A DNA stretch of 64,000 nt from Nannocystis pusilla (GTDB lineage Bacteria > Myxococcota_A > Polyangia > Nannocystales > Nannocystaceae). This document shows positions 23,507 to 32,613 of the stretch, in pieces. The notes beneath the pieces were generated by a model that did no database searches, was not told the DNA's origin, and saw nothing but the letters and a program-made list of their open reading frames with translations. The stretch is taken from the NCBI RefSeq assembly GCF_020073745.1, contig NZ_JAIRAU010000056.1, positions 186,001 through 250,000 on the forward strand. The letters run 5' to 3'. The number at the start of each line of letters is the position of its first letter. The stretch's first letter is position 1. A program made the position numbers and the translations under genes.

Positions 23507-25510
23507 GCTGCGGCTGTGGACGGCCTCGCGGTCCATCAGCTTGCGGGCGCGATCGATCAGCCGGACGAACTCGGCGCGGTGGCCCTCCGGGTCGGGCAGC
23601 TCGGCCGACTGGGCCCACCCGCGGGCGGCGGCGAGGTCGAACTTGTCGAGGTTGGGCGAGCCGCGCAGCTTGAGGGCGAAGGCGGCGACGGCGGCGGCGA
23701 GGTGCAGCTGCGGCGAGGCCTCGTCCCAGTCGTCGTGGGCCTCGGTGATCGGCAGCTCGAACTTGGTGCTCTCGCGGCCCTCGGGCTGCTTGTAGCGGAC
23801 CTTGACGGTGAGCAGCTCGGCGTCGTCGGGGCCGGCGGGGCGCTGGTACTTGAGGTTGTCGACGGCGGCGCCGGGCACGGGGCGGCCGGCGGGGACGACC
23901 TCGTAGAGCGCGGTGACGCTGTCGCCTGCGCCGAGCTCGCCGGCGTCCTTCTTGTCGTCGTTGAACTGCTCGGCGGTGAGGGTGCGGTTCTCGTAGCCGA
24001 TCAGGCGGTAGCCGGCGACGCGGTTGGGGTTCCACTCGACCTGCAGCTTGACGTCCTTGGCGACGGTGACGAGCGTGCCGCTGGCCTCGGCGACGAGGAC
24101 CTTGCGCGCCTCCTTCTCGGAGTCGAGGTAGGCGTAGTTGCCGTTGCCGTGGTCGGCGATCTGCTCCATCGTCCGATCGTTGTAGTTGCCGCGGCCGACG
24201 CCGAGGACGGTCAGGAACACGCCGGTCTGGCGCTCCTTCTCGATCAGCTTGATCAGGTCGTCGTGGTCGGTGAGGCCGACGTTGAAGTCGCCGTCGGTGG
24301 CGAGCAGGACGCGGTTGATGCCGCCCTTGACGAAGTGCTTGTGGGCCTCGGCGTAGGCGAGGGCGATGCCGGCGCCGCCGTTGGTCCCGCCGCCGGCGCC
24401 GAGGCGATCGATGGCGCGCAGGATCGTCCGCTTCTCCGAGCCGGGCGTGGTCGGCAGCGCGACGCTGGTGCTGCCGGCGTAGGTGACGAGCGAGATCCGG
24501 TCCTCGGGGCGGAGCTGCTCGGCGAGCAGCGACAGGCCCTTCTTCACCAGCCCGAGCTTGTCGTCGTCGCTCATCGAGCCCGAGGTGTCGACCAGGAACA
24601 CGAGGTTGCGCGGCGGGACCTGGTCGGTCTCGATCTTCTTGGCCTGCAGGTGCACGCGCACCAGCTGGTGGCCCTTCTTCCACGGGCACGGGGCGACCTC
24701 GGCGCCGACGCCGAGCGGGTGCTCGCCGGTGGGCGTGGGGTAGGCGTAGTCGAAGTAGTTGATCATCTCCTCGACGCGCACGGCGTCGGGCGGGGGCAAC
24801 CAGTTGTCGCCGAGGAACCGGCGGACGTTGCTGTAGCTGGCGGTGTCGACGTCGATCGAGAAGGTCGACAGCGGCGCGGCGTGGCTCAGCGTCCACGCGG
24901 CCTCCTTGACGGGGGCGTAGCGGTCGCCGCCGGGGGCGCCGGCGGCTTGATGCCCGGCGAGGCCGCCCCACACGTCGGCGTCGTCGCTGCCGACGGCGAA
25001 GGCGCCGCCGTACGGGCTGCCGATGGTGCCCTGGCCCGTGCCGCCGCCGCCGCGACCGGTGCCGACGAGGCCGAGGCCGCCGACGCCGTGGGCCTCGCCG
25101 ATCTCGGTGCCGGGGAGGTTGTCCCAACCATGGGCCATCTGCGGGATGGCGTCCTTCGGGCCCTTCATGGCGTAGAGGCCCGACTTGTTCTTCGCGGTGG
25201 GCTTGCCCATCTTGCCCTCCTCGCCCTTGTGGCGCTGGCCGGCGCCGGCGGCCTCGTCGTCGCCGTTCTCGAGGTCGACGGGCGCCTCCTCTTCGATCAC
25301 GTCGGGCCTGGCGATCGCGCGGAGGAAGCGGTTGGTCGAGAAGCCCCCCTCGCTGACGATCTCTTCGATCGTCGGATCGGGGGTGCAGGCGGGGAGCAGC
25401 GCGCCGAGCAGGGCCACCGCGGCGGGGAGGAGGCGCGCGAGGCGGGCGCGCTGCGGGGGGACGAAGTAGTGCGGGACGACGGGACGGACGGGCGAGGTGC
25501 TGCGGTGCAT
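23495..25510 (-). CDS. YfbK-like VWA lipoprotein
   Basis: A 671-residue protein. A long basic N-terminus leads to a hydrophobic segment and lipobox (Cys42, LLPAC). After a Gly-rich linker (about 130-200), the YfbK-type N-terminal domain (WTLSHAAPLSTFSIDVDTASYSN) is followed by a VWA domain with MIDAS DTSGSMS (Asp308) and a conserved C-terminal DUF3520-like domain (VKLQVEWNPNRVAGYRLIGYENR). Members are exported, bind divalent metal and have no settled function. The start at 25510 has a GGAGAG ribosome-binding site. Its last three residues lie in the repeat array shared with the deaminase 3' end. Confidence 0.88.
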   Translation of the reverse strand: MHRSTSPVRPVVPHYFVPPQRARLARLLPAAVALLGALLPACTPDPTIEEIVSEGGFSTNRFLRAIARPDVIEEEAPVDLENGDDEAAGAGQRHKGEEGKMGKPTAKNKSGLYAMKGPKDAIPQMAHGWDNLPGTEIGEAHGVGGLGLVGTGRGGGGTGQGTIGSPYGGAFAVGSDDADVWGGLAGHQAAGAPGGDRYAPVKEAAWTLSHAAPLSTFSIDVDTASYSNVRRFLGDNWLPPPDAVRVEEMINYFDYAYPTPTGEHPLGVGAEVAPCPWKKGHQLVRVHLQAKKIETDQVPPRNLVFLVDTSGSMSDDDKLGLVKKGLSLLAEQLRPEDRISLVTYAGSTSVALPTTPGSEKRTILRAIDRLGAGGGTNGGAGIALAYAEAHKHFVKGGINRVLLATDGDFNVGLTDHDDLIKLIEKERQTGVFLTVLGVGRGNYNDRTMEQIADHGNGNYAYLDSEKEARKVLVAEASGTLVTVAKDVKLQVEWNPNRVAGYRLIGYENRTLTAEQFNDDKKDAGELGAGDSVTALYEVVPAGRPVPGAAVDNLKYQRPAGPDDAELLTVKVRYKQPEGRESTKFELPITEAHDDWDEASPQLHLAAAVAAFALKLRGSPNLDKFDLAAARGWAQSAELPDPEGHRAEFVRLIDRARKLMDREAVHSRSAMP

Positions 25511-25674
25511 GACGGCTCTCCGAAATCGACGCGGCCCGAGACACGCGACGACGGCGGCGGTTCCTCGCGGCGGAAAAACTTCGCGTATGCGTGCGCCGAG
25601 GCGGGTCGCAGCGACGACCCGCGAGGAGCCCGGGAACCTGTCCGAAGGGCGGTTGTCGGCCCGCGGCCGGTCGC

Positions 25675-26943
25675 TCACGGGTCGGCGAGGAGCACGGTCG
25701 CGCCGGCGCCGAAGGCGTCCGCGGTGACGATGTCGAGCGCGCCGTCGCCGTTGAAGTCGCTCACCGCGAGGTCCATCGGCCCGGCGCCGACGTCGAAGCG
25801 CGCGATCGTGAGGACGTCCTGCACGCCGAGGCCGCCGACGACGACGAGCTCGCCCCTGGTGTGATCGACGGCGACGACCTCGTGCGGGCCGTCGCCGTCG
25901 AGGTCGGCGCCGATCACCGCGTAGAGGCCCTCGCCGAGGACGAGCGGGATGTACTGGCCGAACTCGCCGCCGCCCAGGCCGGGCAGGATCGCCAGGTGGT
26001 CGGAGGTGAAGCTGGCGGTGGCGATGTCGAGCAGGCCGTCGAGGTTGAAGTCGGCGGCGACGAGCCGGCGCGGCTCGGGGTTGACGAACCGCTGGCCGTC
26101 GTGGACGAATTGACCTGTCCCATCGGACAGGAGGATGGTGACGCGGGCCTGGTTCTGGTCGGCGCTGACGAGGTCGAGGCGGCCGTCGCCGTCGACGTCG
26201 GCGACGATGACGTCGTAGGGCTCGATGCCGACGGGGTAGACGACCGGCTCGGCGAACTCGCCGAGGCCGTCGCCGAGGAGGACGAGCACGGCGTTGCCGA
26301 TCTCGTCGACGACGGCGAGGTCGAGGTCGTCGTCGCCGTCGAGGTCGGCGGCGGCGAGGGCCCGCGGCGAGGTGCCGGCGTTGACCGGCTGGGGCGGGCC
26401 GAAGGCGAGGCCGGGACCGGTGTGGCGGTAGACGCCGACCAGGCCGAGGCCGGAGTCGGCGAACACGAGGTCGGGCATGCCGTCGCCGTCGACGTCGCCG
26501 GCGATCGCGTCGCGCGCGCGGGAGAAGGCCGGGACGGCCGGGCCGGCGACGAACTGGCCGCTGCCGTCGCCTGTCTGGATGGACAGCGCGCCGGAGTCGA
26601 AGTCGGACAGCAGGAGGTCGTCGTCGCCGTCGCGGTCGAGGTCGGCGACGACCACGGAGACCGGGCGCGGGCCGGTGGGCAGGTGCACGCCGGGGGCGAA
26701 GCAGAATTCGCCGGGCTCGCGCAGGCCGTCGCCGCAGACCGCGGCGGGGCCGGTGGTGCCGGTGGTGGTCGAGGTCGCGCCGGTCGTCGCGGTGGCGGTC
26801 GTGGTCGGCGGGTCTGAGCTGGTCGTCGGGACATGTCCTGACGAGCTGGTCGTGGTGGAGGCCGTCGCGGACGCGCCGTCGCCGGCGGCCGGATCGGTCG
26901 GCGTGCAGGCGACGAGGAGGGCGAGGAGGGCGCGGGCCTTCAC
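25675..26943 (-). CDS. FG-GAP/VCBS-repeat lipoprotein
   Basis: A 422-residue predicted lipoprotein (lipobox Cys13, LLVAC) with a Thr/Ser tether to about residue 65. The mature part is a seven-bladed-type propeller of FG-GAP/VCBS repeats: VVVADLDRDGDDDLLLSD, IAGDVDGDGMPDLVFAD, AAADLDGDDDLDLAVVD, IVADVDGDGRLDLVSAD, VAADFNLDGLLDIATAS, IGADLDGDGPHEVVAVD and AVSDFNGDGALDIVTAD. Each blade has the DxDxDG calcium-binding loop, so it is likely a calcium-dependent surface protein. It is 18 bases upstream of nothing on its own strand except the symporter pair, which precedes it, and may be co-transcribed with them. Confidence 0.88.
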   Translation of the reverse strand: MKARALLALLVACTPTDPAAGDGASATASTTTSSSGHVPTTSSDPPTTTATATTGATSTTTGTTGPAAVCGDGLREPGEFCFAPGVHLPTGPRPVSVVVADLDRDGDDDLLLSDFDSGALSIQTGDGSGQFVAGPAVPAFSRARDAIAGDVDGDGMPDLVFADSGLGLVGVYRHTGPGLAFGPPQPVNAGTSPRALAAADLDGDDDLDLAVVDEIGNAVLVLLGDGLGEFAEPVVYPVGIEPYDVIVADVDGDGRLDLVSADQNQARVTILLSDGTGQFVHDGQRFVNPEPRRLVAADFNLDGLLDIATASFTSDHLAILPGLGGGEFGQYIPLVLGEGLYAVIGADLDGDGPHEVVAVDHTRGELVVVGGLGVQDVLTIARFDVGAGPMDLAVSDFNGDGALDIVTADAFGAGATVLLADP

Positions 26944-26961
26944 CGGACGAGCATACGCCGG

Positions 26962-28425
26962 TCAGGCGCGGCCGAGCGCCCGCTCGACCTGCTCCGCCGG
27001 CGGTGGTCGGCTGAGGGCGGTGCCGAGGAGGGCGCCGGCGATCGCCGCGAGCAGGCCCCAGGCGACCGGGAGCACGCCGAAGGGCGCGGGCAGGACGCCG
27101 GCGAGGGCGAGGGCGAGGGCGAGGTTGCCGGCGGCGATCGAGGCGATGGCCCCGGCGGCGGTGAAGCGGCGCCAGCGGACGCCGAGCAGCAAGGTGGGGG
27201 TGAGGGTGACGTAGCCGGAGAAGCTGAAGGCGGCGATGTCGAACAGCGAGGCCGGGCGCGCGAGCACGAGGACGAACACGGCGGCCGACAGCGCGAGCGT
27301 GAACAGGCGCGCGGCCACGACCTCGCGCGCGGGCGCGAGGCCGGGACGGACGCGGCGCAGGACGTCGCGGGTGAGCATCGACGAGAGGGTCAGCAGCTGG
27401 GCGTCGAGGGTCGACATCACGGCCGCGAGGACGCCGGCGAGCGCCATGCCCTGAAGGACAGGTCCGAGGTGACGCGCGACGAGCAGCGGGAAGATCGCGT
27501 CGCTGGCCTTGCCCTGCAGGCCCGGCACCTCGGCGGCACCCCACACGCCGAACAGCACCGCGGGCAGCCACAGGACCACCAGCACGAGCGGATAGAGGCG
27601 GCAGACGTTCTTGAGCGCGGCGGCGTCGCGGGCCGCGAACACCCGCACCAGCATGTGCGGGAAGGCGATCACGGTCAGCGAGATCGCCAGCGCCCACGAG
27701 GCCCACGGACCGGGGGCGAAGGCGCCCGTGGTGGCCTTCTCGAGCAGGTGCGGGGCCCTGGCCTGGACGGCGGAGGTGGCGGCGCCGAGGCCCCCGAGGC
27801 GATCGGCGATCAGGAAGAAGGCGGCGACGATGAAGCCGAGGAAGGTCGCGCCCTGAAACACGTTGGTCCACATGGTCGCGCGCATGCCACCGAGCGCGGT
27901 GTAGGCGATCGTGATGCCGAGGATGAGGGCCGAGGCTGCGCCAAAGGACAGGTTGCCCTCGGTCAGCACCTCGGCGGTCAGGCCGGCGCCGATCACCGCG
28001 GTGACCATGTAGGGGAGGGTGTAGAGGAAGAACGCGGCGAACAGCGCCAGGCCGACGGCCGGCGAACCGAGCCGCTCGGCGTAGAGCTCGGCGGGGGTGA
28101 TGGCGCCGAGGCGCCGGGCGACGCGGCGCGCCGGTTCGCCGATCAGGAAGAAGGTGAGCGGGATGCCGAAGCCGACGATCGCGGCGTTGAGGCCGAACAC
28201 GGCGACGCCCTGGTGGTAGGCGAGGCCGGGGATCCCGAGCAGCACGAACGGGGTGACGTTGGTGCCGAACAGCGCCATGAAGAGGACGGTGGTGCGCGTG
28301 GCGCGACCGCCGAGGAAGTAATCCTCGGGGGTGCCCGCGGTCCGGCGGTAGGCGACGACGCCGATCACGAGGGTGATCGCGAGGTAGGCGGCGACGACCA
28401 GGCCGATCGCGGCGAGCGAGGTCAT
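26962..28425 (-). CDS. Sodium:solute symporter family protein
   Basis: A 487-residue SSS-family transporter with about 13 predicted membrane helices. Diagnostic segments include TPEDYFLGGRATRTTVLFMALFGTN at the N-terminus and ILGITIAYTALGGMRATMWTNVFQG, the family signature of helix 5-6. The start ATG 28425 overlaps the stop of the preceding small DUF3311 gene (ATGA). Transporters paired with DUF3311 proteins usually take up monocarboxylates or related organic acids with sodium; the substrate is inferred only from this pairing. A repeat unit at 27445-27462 lies inside the gene. Confidence 0.9.
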   Translation of the reverse strand: MTSLAAIGLVVAAYLAITLVIGVVAYRRTAGTPEDYFLGGRATRTTVLFMALFGTNVTPFVLLGIPGLAYHQGVAVFGLNAAIVGFGIPLTFFLIGEPARRVARRLGAITPAELYAERLGSPAVGLALFAAFFLYTLPYMVTAVIGAGLTAEVLTEGNLSFGAASALILGITIAYTALGGMRATMWTNVFQGATFLGFIVAAFFLIADRLGGLGAATSAVQARAPHLLEKATTGAFAPGPWASWALAISLTVIAFPHMLVRVFAARDAAALKNVCRLYPLVLVVLWLPAVLFGVWGAAEVPGLQGKASDAIFPLLVARHLGPVLQGMALAGVLAAVMSTLDAQLLTLSSMLTRDVLRRVRPGLAPAREVVAARLFTLALSAAVFVLVLARPASLFDIAAFSFSGYVTLTPTLLLGVRWRRFTAAGAIASIAAGNLALALALAGVLPAPFGVLPVAWGLLAAIAGALLGTALSRPPPAEQVERALGRA

Positions 28426-28637
28426 GGGTCGTCCTGGTCTTCGGGCCAGATCGCGCGCGAGGTCATGTAGAGCACCAGCAGCGCGGCGGCGGCCATCCAC
28501 AGCAGGTGGTAGGCGAGGTCCCACGGGAGCCAGCCGAGCAGGAGCTCACCGGGGCCGGCGTTCCAGGTGTCGACGTGGAGGACGACCAGCGCGACGCCGA
28601 GGACGGCGAACAGCCGGTGATGGGCCGCAGCGGACAC
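28422..28637 (-). CDS. DUF3311-like small membrane protein
   Basis: A 71-residue protein with two predicted membrane helices (about 8-22 and 34-60: LLGWLPWDLAYHLLWMAAAALLVLYM). Size, the FAVLGVALVVLHVDTWN and LPWDLAYHLLWMAAA pattern and its position immediately before a sodium:solute symporter match the DUF3311 family. These are thought to be small partner subunits of the symporter. Overlap is 4 bases (ATGA), so expression is coupled. Confidence 0.8.
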   Translation of the reverse strand: MSAAAHHRLFAVLGVALVVLHVDTWNAGPGELLLGWLPWDLAYHLLWMAAAALLVLYMTSRAIWPEDQDDP

Positions 28638-28712
28638 GCGGCGATGGTACGCGAAGCAGGAGCGCGGCGGCGCGACGGCGAAGCGTGAGCTCGTGGCCCG
28701 TCGGTTCGCGCG

Positions 28713-29531
28713 TCAGCTGGCGAAGATGCAGTACCGCGGCTGGTCGCTGCAGACGTTGTCGACGCAGGCGAGGCTCTCGCACTGGTTCGGCTGGGTGCAT
28801 GGCTCGCCGCCGGGTCGCTGGGCCCGGCACACGCCGGTGGCGCTGTCGCCGGTGCTGCACCAGGCTCCGGGCCCGCAGACGTAATCGCGGCACGGGTCGC
28901 CGACCTCCGGGACGGGGACGCAGATGTCCTGGTCGAAGTCGCAGAAGTGGTCGGCCGGGCAGTAGCCGAGGGTCCGCTTCGGCTCGCCCTCGCGGCACAC
29001 CTCGCCCTCGTCGAGGGGCGGGAGCGGGCCCGTGCAGACGCCGCCGTTGCAGAACAGATCGGGGCCGCAGGGGTCGACGAGGTCGACGATGAGCTCGCAG
29101 GCGTCGCCCTCGGCGCGCTTGCCGACGAAGTCCTGGCAGCCGCCGCACGGCGAGGCGGAGTCGAGGCCGCAGGCGGTCCACTCGTGCTGCAGCACCCGCT
29201 TGCGCGCGCACAGCGGGTCGAACTCGCTGCCGGCCGCGAGGTAGACGTCGTTGCGGTGGGCGTTCTCGGCGGTCTTGTCGTCAACGCAGGTCGGCGAGAC
29301 CGCGGCGCAGCCGCACGACTCGAGCTTGGCGCACACGGCGACCGCCAGCGCCTCGGCGTACTCGTCCGGGCTGGCGAAAGGCTCGAGGTCGGCGGGGCAT
29401 TCGGCCGGCGCGGTCCCCGTGGCGTCGCCGCCGGTGGCGGGCAGCGGGTCGGTGTCGGTGCCGTCGGACGGGTCGGGGCCGCAGGCCAGCAGGAGCGAGA
29501 GGACGGCCAGGCAGGGTCGGGTGTGGTACAT
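28713..29531 (-). CDS. Cysteine-rich lipoprotein
   Basis: A 272-residue predicted lipoprotein (lipobox Cys17, LLLAC). After a short Asp/Thr/Gly tether the mature protein carries about 30 cysteines in EGF-like or Dickkopf-like spacing, for example CGPDLFCNGGVC, CPADHFCDFDQDIC, CQDFVGKRAEGDAC and CESLACVDNVC. This pattern is common in myxobacterial surface proteins and implies a heavily disulphide-bonded extracellular domain. Function unknown. Its start lies 187 bases from the tRNA-Lys gene on the other strand. Confidence 0.8.
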   Translation of the reverse strand: MYHTRPCLAVLSLLLACGPDPSDGTDTDPLPATGGDATGTAPAECPADLEPFASPDEYAEALAVAVCAKLESCGCAAVSPTCVDDKTAENAHRNDVYLAAGSEFDPLCARKRVLQHEWTACGLDSASPCGGCQDFVGKRAEGDACELIVDLVDPCGPDLFCNGGVCTGPLPPLDEGEVCREGEPKRTLGYCPADHFCDFDQDICVPVPEVGDPCRDYVCGPGAWCSTGDSATGVCRAQRPGGEPCTQPNQCESLACVDNVCSDQPRYCIFAS

Positions 29532-29677
29532 CTATGAACCCCTCTTCATCCAATTCTCATGTGAAAGCACACGGTTCAGGACCGAACTTCGGCCCTGTTT
29601 GCCCCAACAGCGCCCGCCAGGGCGGTATTCCCGGAGATGAAGGGGGCTCCGGACCACGCTCCGGCGAAAAATACCTG

Positions 29678-29705
29678 TTGCGTCTCCATGGGGATCGTGT
29701 AGAAG
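29678..29705 (+). promoter_or_regulatory. Possible sigma70-type promoter for tRNA-Lys
   Basis: TTGCGT at 29678-29683 and TAGAAG at 29700-29705 with a 16-base spacer, about 12 bases ahead of the tRNA. Four of six bases match in each box. In GC-rich DNA such matches arise by chance, so this is a weak call supported mainly by position. Confidence 0.3.
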
Positions 29706-29717
29706 GGGGGCCCCTTC

Positions 29718-29790
29718 GGGCTCGTAGCTCAATTGGCAGAGCAAGGGACTCTTAATCCCTGGGTTGTAGGTTCGATTCCTACCGGGCTCA
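29718..29790 (+). tRNA. tRNA-Lys (anticodon CTT)
   Basis: A 73-base cloverleaf. The acceptor stem is GGGCTCG paired with CGGGCTC (two G-U pairs), the D arm is GCTC-AATTGGCA-GAGC, and the anticodon stem AGGGA/TCCCT encloses loop CTCTTAA with anticodon CTT, which reads AAG lysine codons. The T arm is GTAGG-TTCGATT-CCTAC and the discriminator base is A. The genome does not encode the 3' CCA (the bases after A are CCG). It is followed at once by a strong terminator. Confidence 0.97.
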
Positions 29791-29797
29791 CCGAAGA

Positions 29798-29838
29798 AAG
29801 AAGACCAGAGGTCACAGACCCCTGGTCTTCTTGTTTTT
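29798..29838 (+). terminator. Intrinsic terminator after tRNA-Lys
   Basis: A 14-base-pair stem (AAGAAGACCAGAGG at 29798-29811 with CCCCTGGTCTTCTT at 29819-29832, one mismatch) and a 7-base loop are followed by GTTTTT. It is the clearest Rho-independent terminator in the window and ends the tRNA transcript. Confidence 0.9.
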
Positions 29839-29863
29839 GGTCGTCCTCTTTTTGGTCGTCCTC
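29834..29863 (+). repeat. Perfect 15-base tandem duplication
   Basis: The 15-mer tttttggtcgtcctc occurs twice head to tail (29834-29848 and 29849-29863), directly after the tRNA terminator stem. The second copy supplies a second T run without its own hairpin. Confidence 0.9.
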
Positions 29864-29959
29864 GCGCGGTCCGGAGCTGTGGCGCGAAATTCGGGTCGCA
29901 GCCCGGCTGCCGGCGGCAAATGCGACCGATCGGGGGATATCTGTTAACCTCGACCGGTC

Positions 29960-30568
29960 ATGCGTCCGCTCCGACCTGCCCTGTTGGCCCTGGGCCTGGC
30001 CCTGGCCGCCTGTTCGATGCAGCCGGTCCACATCTCCGAGATGGAGACGAAGATCCCCCAGCCCGGCGAGCTGCGGCGCATCGAGTACCCGCTGTTCGTC
30101 ATCCTCGACCCGGCCAAGCTGCCCGACACGATGACGGTCCTCGGGCAGGGGGTGAAGCCGATCGAGGTCGACGGGCTGCACACGTTCGTCGAGCGCGACC
30201 TGCAGCGGACGATGACGCAGCTGTTCACGACGGTGACGGTGGCGCCGCCGTCGACCCCGGCGCCGAGCGGGATCTTCCTCACCGGCGAGGTGCTGGTGAA
30301 CTCGCTGTCGAGCTTCGTCGGCACGCGCGGGCCGGGGACGCCCTCCGGGGTCTACGTCCGCATGCAGTGGAGCTTCCGGATCCGCGCCTACGGGGCGCCC
30401 GCCGACGCCTTCATCTACCAGGGCACGGCCGAGAGCACGGTGCCGATCACGTCGACCGGCTCGACCCAGCCGGCGCTGCAGTCGCTGTTCGAGGACGCGC
30501 TGCGCCGCCTCGTGTCGCACTACGACGGGCAGAAGGCGTACGACCGCATGTCGCGGATCGGCGCGTGA
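29960..30568 (+). CDS. Predicted lipoprotein, ABC-transport-auxiliary-like
   Basis: A 202-residue predicted lipoprotein (lipobox Cys18, LALAAC). The mature domain is alpha/beta with no low-complexity tether. The pattern of a conserved strand (GIFLTGEVLVNSLSSFV), a second one (GVYVRMQWSFRIRAYG) and a C-terminal helix with RRLVSHYDGQKAY recalls the fold of outer-membrane-associated auxiliary lipoproteins such as PqiC/YajG types; this is a tentative structural guess. Monocistronic, converging with the large lipoprotein gene downstream. Confidence 0.65.
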   Translation: MRPLRPALLALGLALAACSMQPVHISEMETKIPQPGELRRIEYPLFVILDPAKLPDTMTVLGQGVKPIEVDGLHTFVERDLQRTMTQLFTTVTVAPPSTPAPSGIFLTGEVLVNSLSSFVGTRGPGTPSGVYVRMQWSFRIRAYGAPADAFIYQGTAESTVPITSTGSTQPALQSLFEDALRRLVSHYDGQKAYDRMSRIGA

Positions 30569-30586
30569 GGCGGCGGGTCGCGCCGC

Positions 30587-32464
30587 TCACTCGAAGGCGG
30601 CGACGCGGACGGTGATCTCCTTGGCGTCGCCCTCGGGGACGATGAAGCGGGCCCGGTAGAGCGTGCCCGTGTCGTCCTGCATGTAGAGCACGGTCTCGCC
30701 GGCGCCGAGGCGCAGCTTCTCGCGGATGTCGTCGCCGGCGCCGTCGATCGCGGTCGACGAGGCCTTGCAGCTCGGCTGTACTTCGGGACAGGTGAAGAAG
30801 CCGGGGTTGGCGTGCTTGTACTCGGCGCCGGGCGGGAGGTCGTCCTGGGCGACGAAGAACAGGTAGGGCAGGCCGTCGCCGCCGCGGCGGTAGTAGAAGT
30901 CGACGGGGCCGTTGTTCTTCCAGTAGTCGCCGAGCAGCAGCTGGGCGATCTTCGGCGCCTGGTCCTGCAGGTAGGGCCGCACCGATTCGGCGATCTGCGG
31001 GCCGGTGACGCCGATGTCGATGTCGCGCAGGGTGAAGGCGACGTCGGCCGAGCCCTCGGGGATGGCGCCGCCGGGCGGGGTGTGCAGGGCGATCTGGGCG
31101 ACCTCGTTGATCAGCTCCCACACGTACTGATCCTTGGGCGGGTTGCCGAGGTTGAGGAACACGTCGAACAGGGCCCACCCGGGCGGGTTGGGCCCGACGT
31201 AGATGTGCGCGCCGAGGTTGCAGGAGAACAGCACCTCGTAGCACTTGTCGAAGATCCGGTTCTTGTACTTCTCGCGGCCGCCGGCGACGATCACGCTCTC
31301 GAGCACCCACGGGTCGATCGCCCACGCCGAGCCCGGCCACATCGACTTCACGAGGTCGACGTTCTCGGGCAGGTTCTGCTTGCAGGCGTCGTCGCCGGCG
31401 CACGAGTTGATGAAGTCGTCGTGCTCGGAGATGGCGAACCGCAGGTCGACCCGCGGGCTGTCGGCGACGCCGACGATCGAGAACTTGGCCGGGTCGTTGA
31501 AGTCGAACTCGAGCGGGTCGCCGAAGGTCGGGCCGGTGACGTCGACGACGGTCGACATGTAATCCTTGCCCTTGGACAGGTCGATGCCGTCGAGCAGGCG
31601 CAGGTTGCTCGCCGCCTCGATGTTCATGGCGAACTCGGGCGTGAGGCACTCGCTGGTGATCGGGAAGTCGGGGTCGACGATGCCGGGGTGGCCGCCCATC
31701 GGGCCGAGCTTGGTCGCCAGGGTGGTGAGGTCCTGCAGGGCGTCGTCGAGGTAGAGCGGCAGCGACTTGCCGTCGCCGCCGATGTGCGGGTGGGTGGCGA
31801 GCAGGTTGCGCTGCAGCGCGGCGACCAGCTCGGGCGTGGTGATGAACTCCTCGGTGCGCTGGATGCCGAGCGTCTCGGACAGGATCTGGCTGAAGCCCCC
31901 GCCGATCCCGAGGCCGTCGGCCAGGCCCTGCATGCCGTCGATCGAGGTGCCGTCGACCTTGGCGTTGGCCGGGGTCATGGTGAGGATCCGGATCAGCGAG
32001 TACTCGGCGCTGCTCTGCCAGGTGTTGTCGGGGCCCTTGAAGGTCTGACCCAGCGGGGTGGCGCCGCAGTTGTGCTTGGGGTCGGGATCGTCGGCCTTCC
32101 AGCCGGTGCCGCAGGCGCCCTTGATCTCGTCGAGGGTGTTCTTGAGCAGGGTCTCCGACTCGATGTCGAGGAGCTTGATCTCTTTGGCGGTGGCGCCGAA
32201 CAGCTCCGCGGCCTCGGCCTTGTTCATGCTCAGCTTGAGCGGCGGGACCGGGTCGTCGTTGAGGCGCAGCACGAACTCCTCCTCCGGGCCGAAGTTGTCG
32301 GCGCCGGTGGTGGTCGGCTGCTCGGTGTCCCCGTCGGTGGCCGACGAGGTCGGCGGCGCGCCGGTGGTGCCGGTCTCACTGGCAGAGTCGGCAGGCCCGC
32401 CGCCGCCGTTGCAGGCGACGAGGGCGAGGACGAAAAGGCTGGCGGTCGGCTTCGTCGTGGCCAT
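30587..32464 (-). CDS. Large lipoprotein of unknown function
   Basis: A 625-residue predicted lipoprotein starting at ATG 32464; lipobox Cys18 (LALVAC), Gly/Ser/Thr/Asp tether to about residue 55. The mature part of about 570 residues is well folded by composition (balanced aromatic and hydrophobic content). It contains cysteine pairs (GACGTGWKADDPDPKHNCG, CAGDDACKQN, CPEVQPSC) but no motif I can tie to an enzyme. The segment RYRARFIVPEGDAKEITVRV-like at the end looks beta-rich. The family is not recognised. It stands 130 bases downstream of the stop of the DUF1501 gene and may be part of that transcript. Confidence 0.7.
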   Translation of the reverse strand: MATTKPTASLFVLALVACNGGGGPADSASETGTTGAPPTSSATDGDTEQPTTTGADNFGPEEEFVLRLNDDPVPPLKLSMNKAEAAELFGATAKEIKLLDIESETLLKNTLDEIKGACGTGWKADDPDPKHNCGATPLGQTFKGPDNTWQSSAEYSLIRILTMTPANAKVDGTSIDGMQGLADGLGIGGGFSQILSETLGIQRTEEFITTPELVAALQRNLLATHPHIGGDGKSLPLYLDDALQDLTTLATKLGPMGGHPGIVDPDFPITSECLTPEFAMNIEAASNLRLLDGIDLSKGKDYMSTVVDVTGPTFGDPLEFDFNDPAKFSIVGVADSPRVDLRFAISEHDDFINSCAGDDACKQNLPENVDLVKSMWPGSAWAIDPWVLESVIVAGGREKYKNRIFDKCYEVLFSCNLGAHIYVGPNPPGWALFDVFLNLGNPPKDQYVWELINEVAQIALHTPPGGAIPEGSADVAFTLRDIDIGVTGPQIAESVRPYLQDQAPKIAQLLLGDYWKNNGPVDFYYRRGGDGLPYLFFVAQDDLPPGAEYKHANPGFFTCPEVQPSCKASSTAIDGAGDDIREKLRLGAGETVLYMQDDTGTLYRARFIVPEGDAKEITVRVAAFE

Positions 32465-32613
32465 TGCGGCTCCCCTACGATTCCACCCTATCACAGCCGC
32501 TCACGACGGCGCGACGGCAGGCCGAGAAAGCGCCGCGAGCGGCCCCAGCGTCCTCCTGCCCGCGGGCAGGGGCGCCGGACGCCGCTCGCGCCGGTGCGAA
32601 CCTCGTACGCTCG

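Noticed and set aside
28713..29531. Integrase or prophage at tRNA-Lys.
   Set aside because: No integrase, attachment-site duplication of the tRNA 3' end or phage gene is present on either side.
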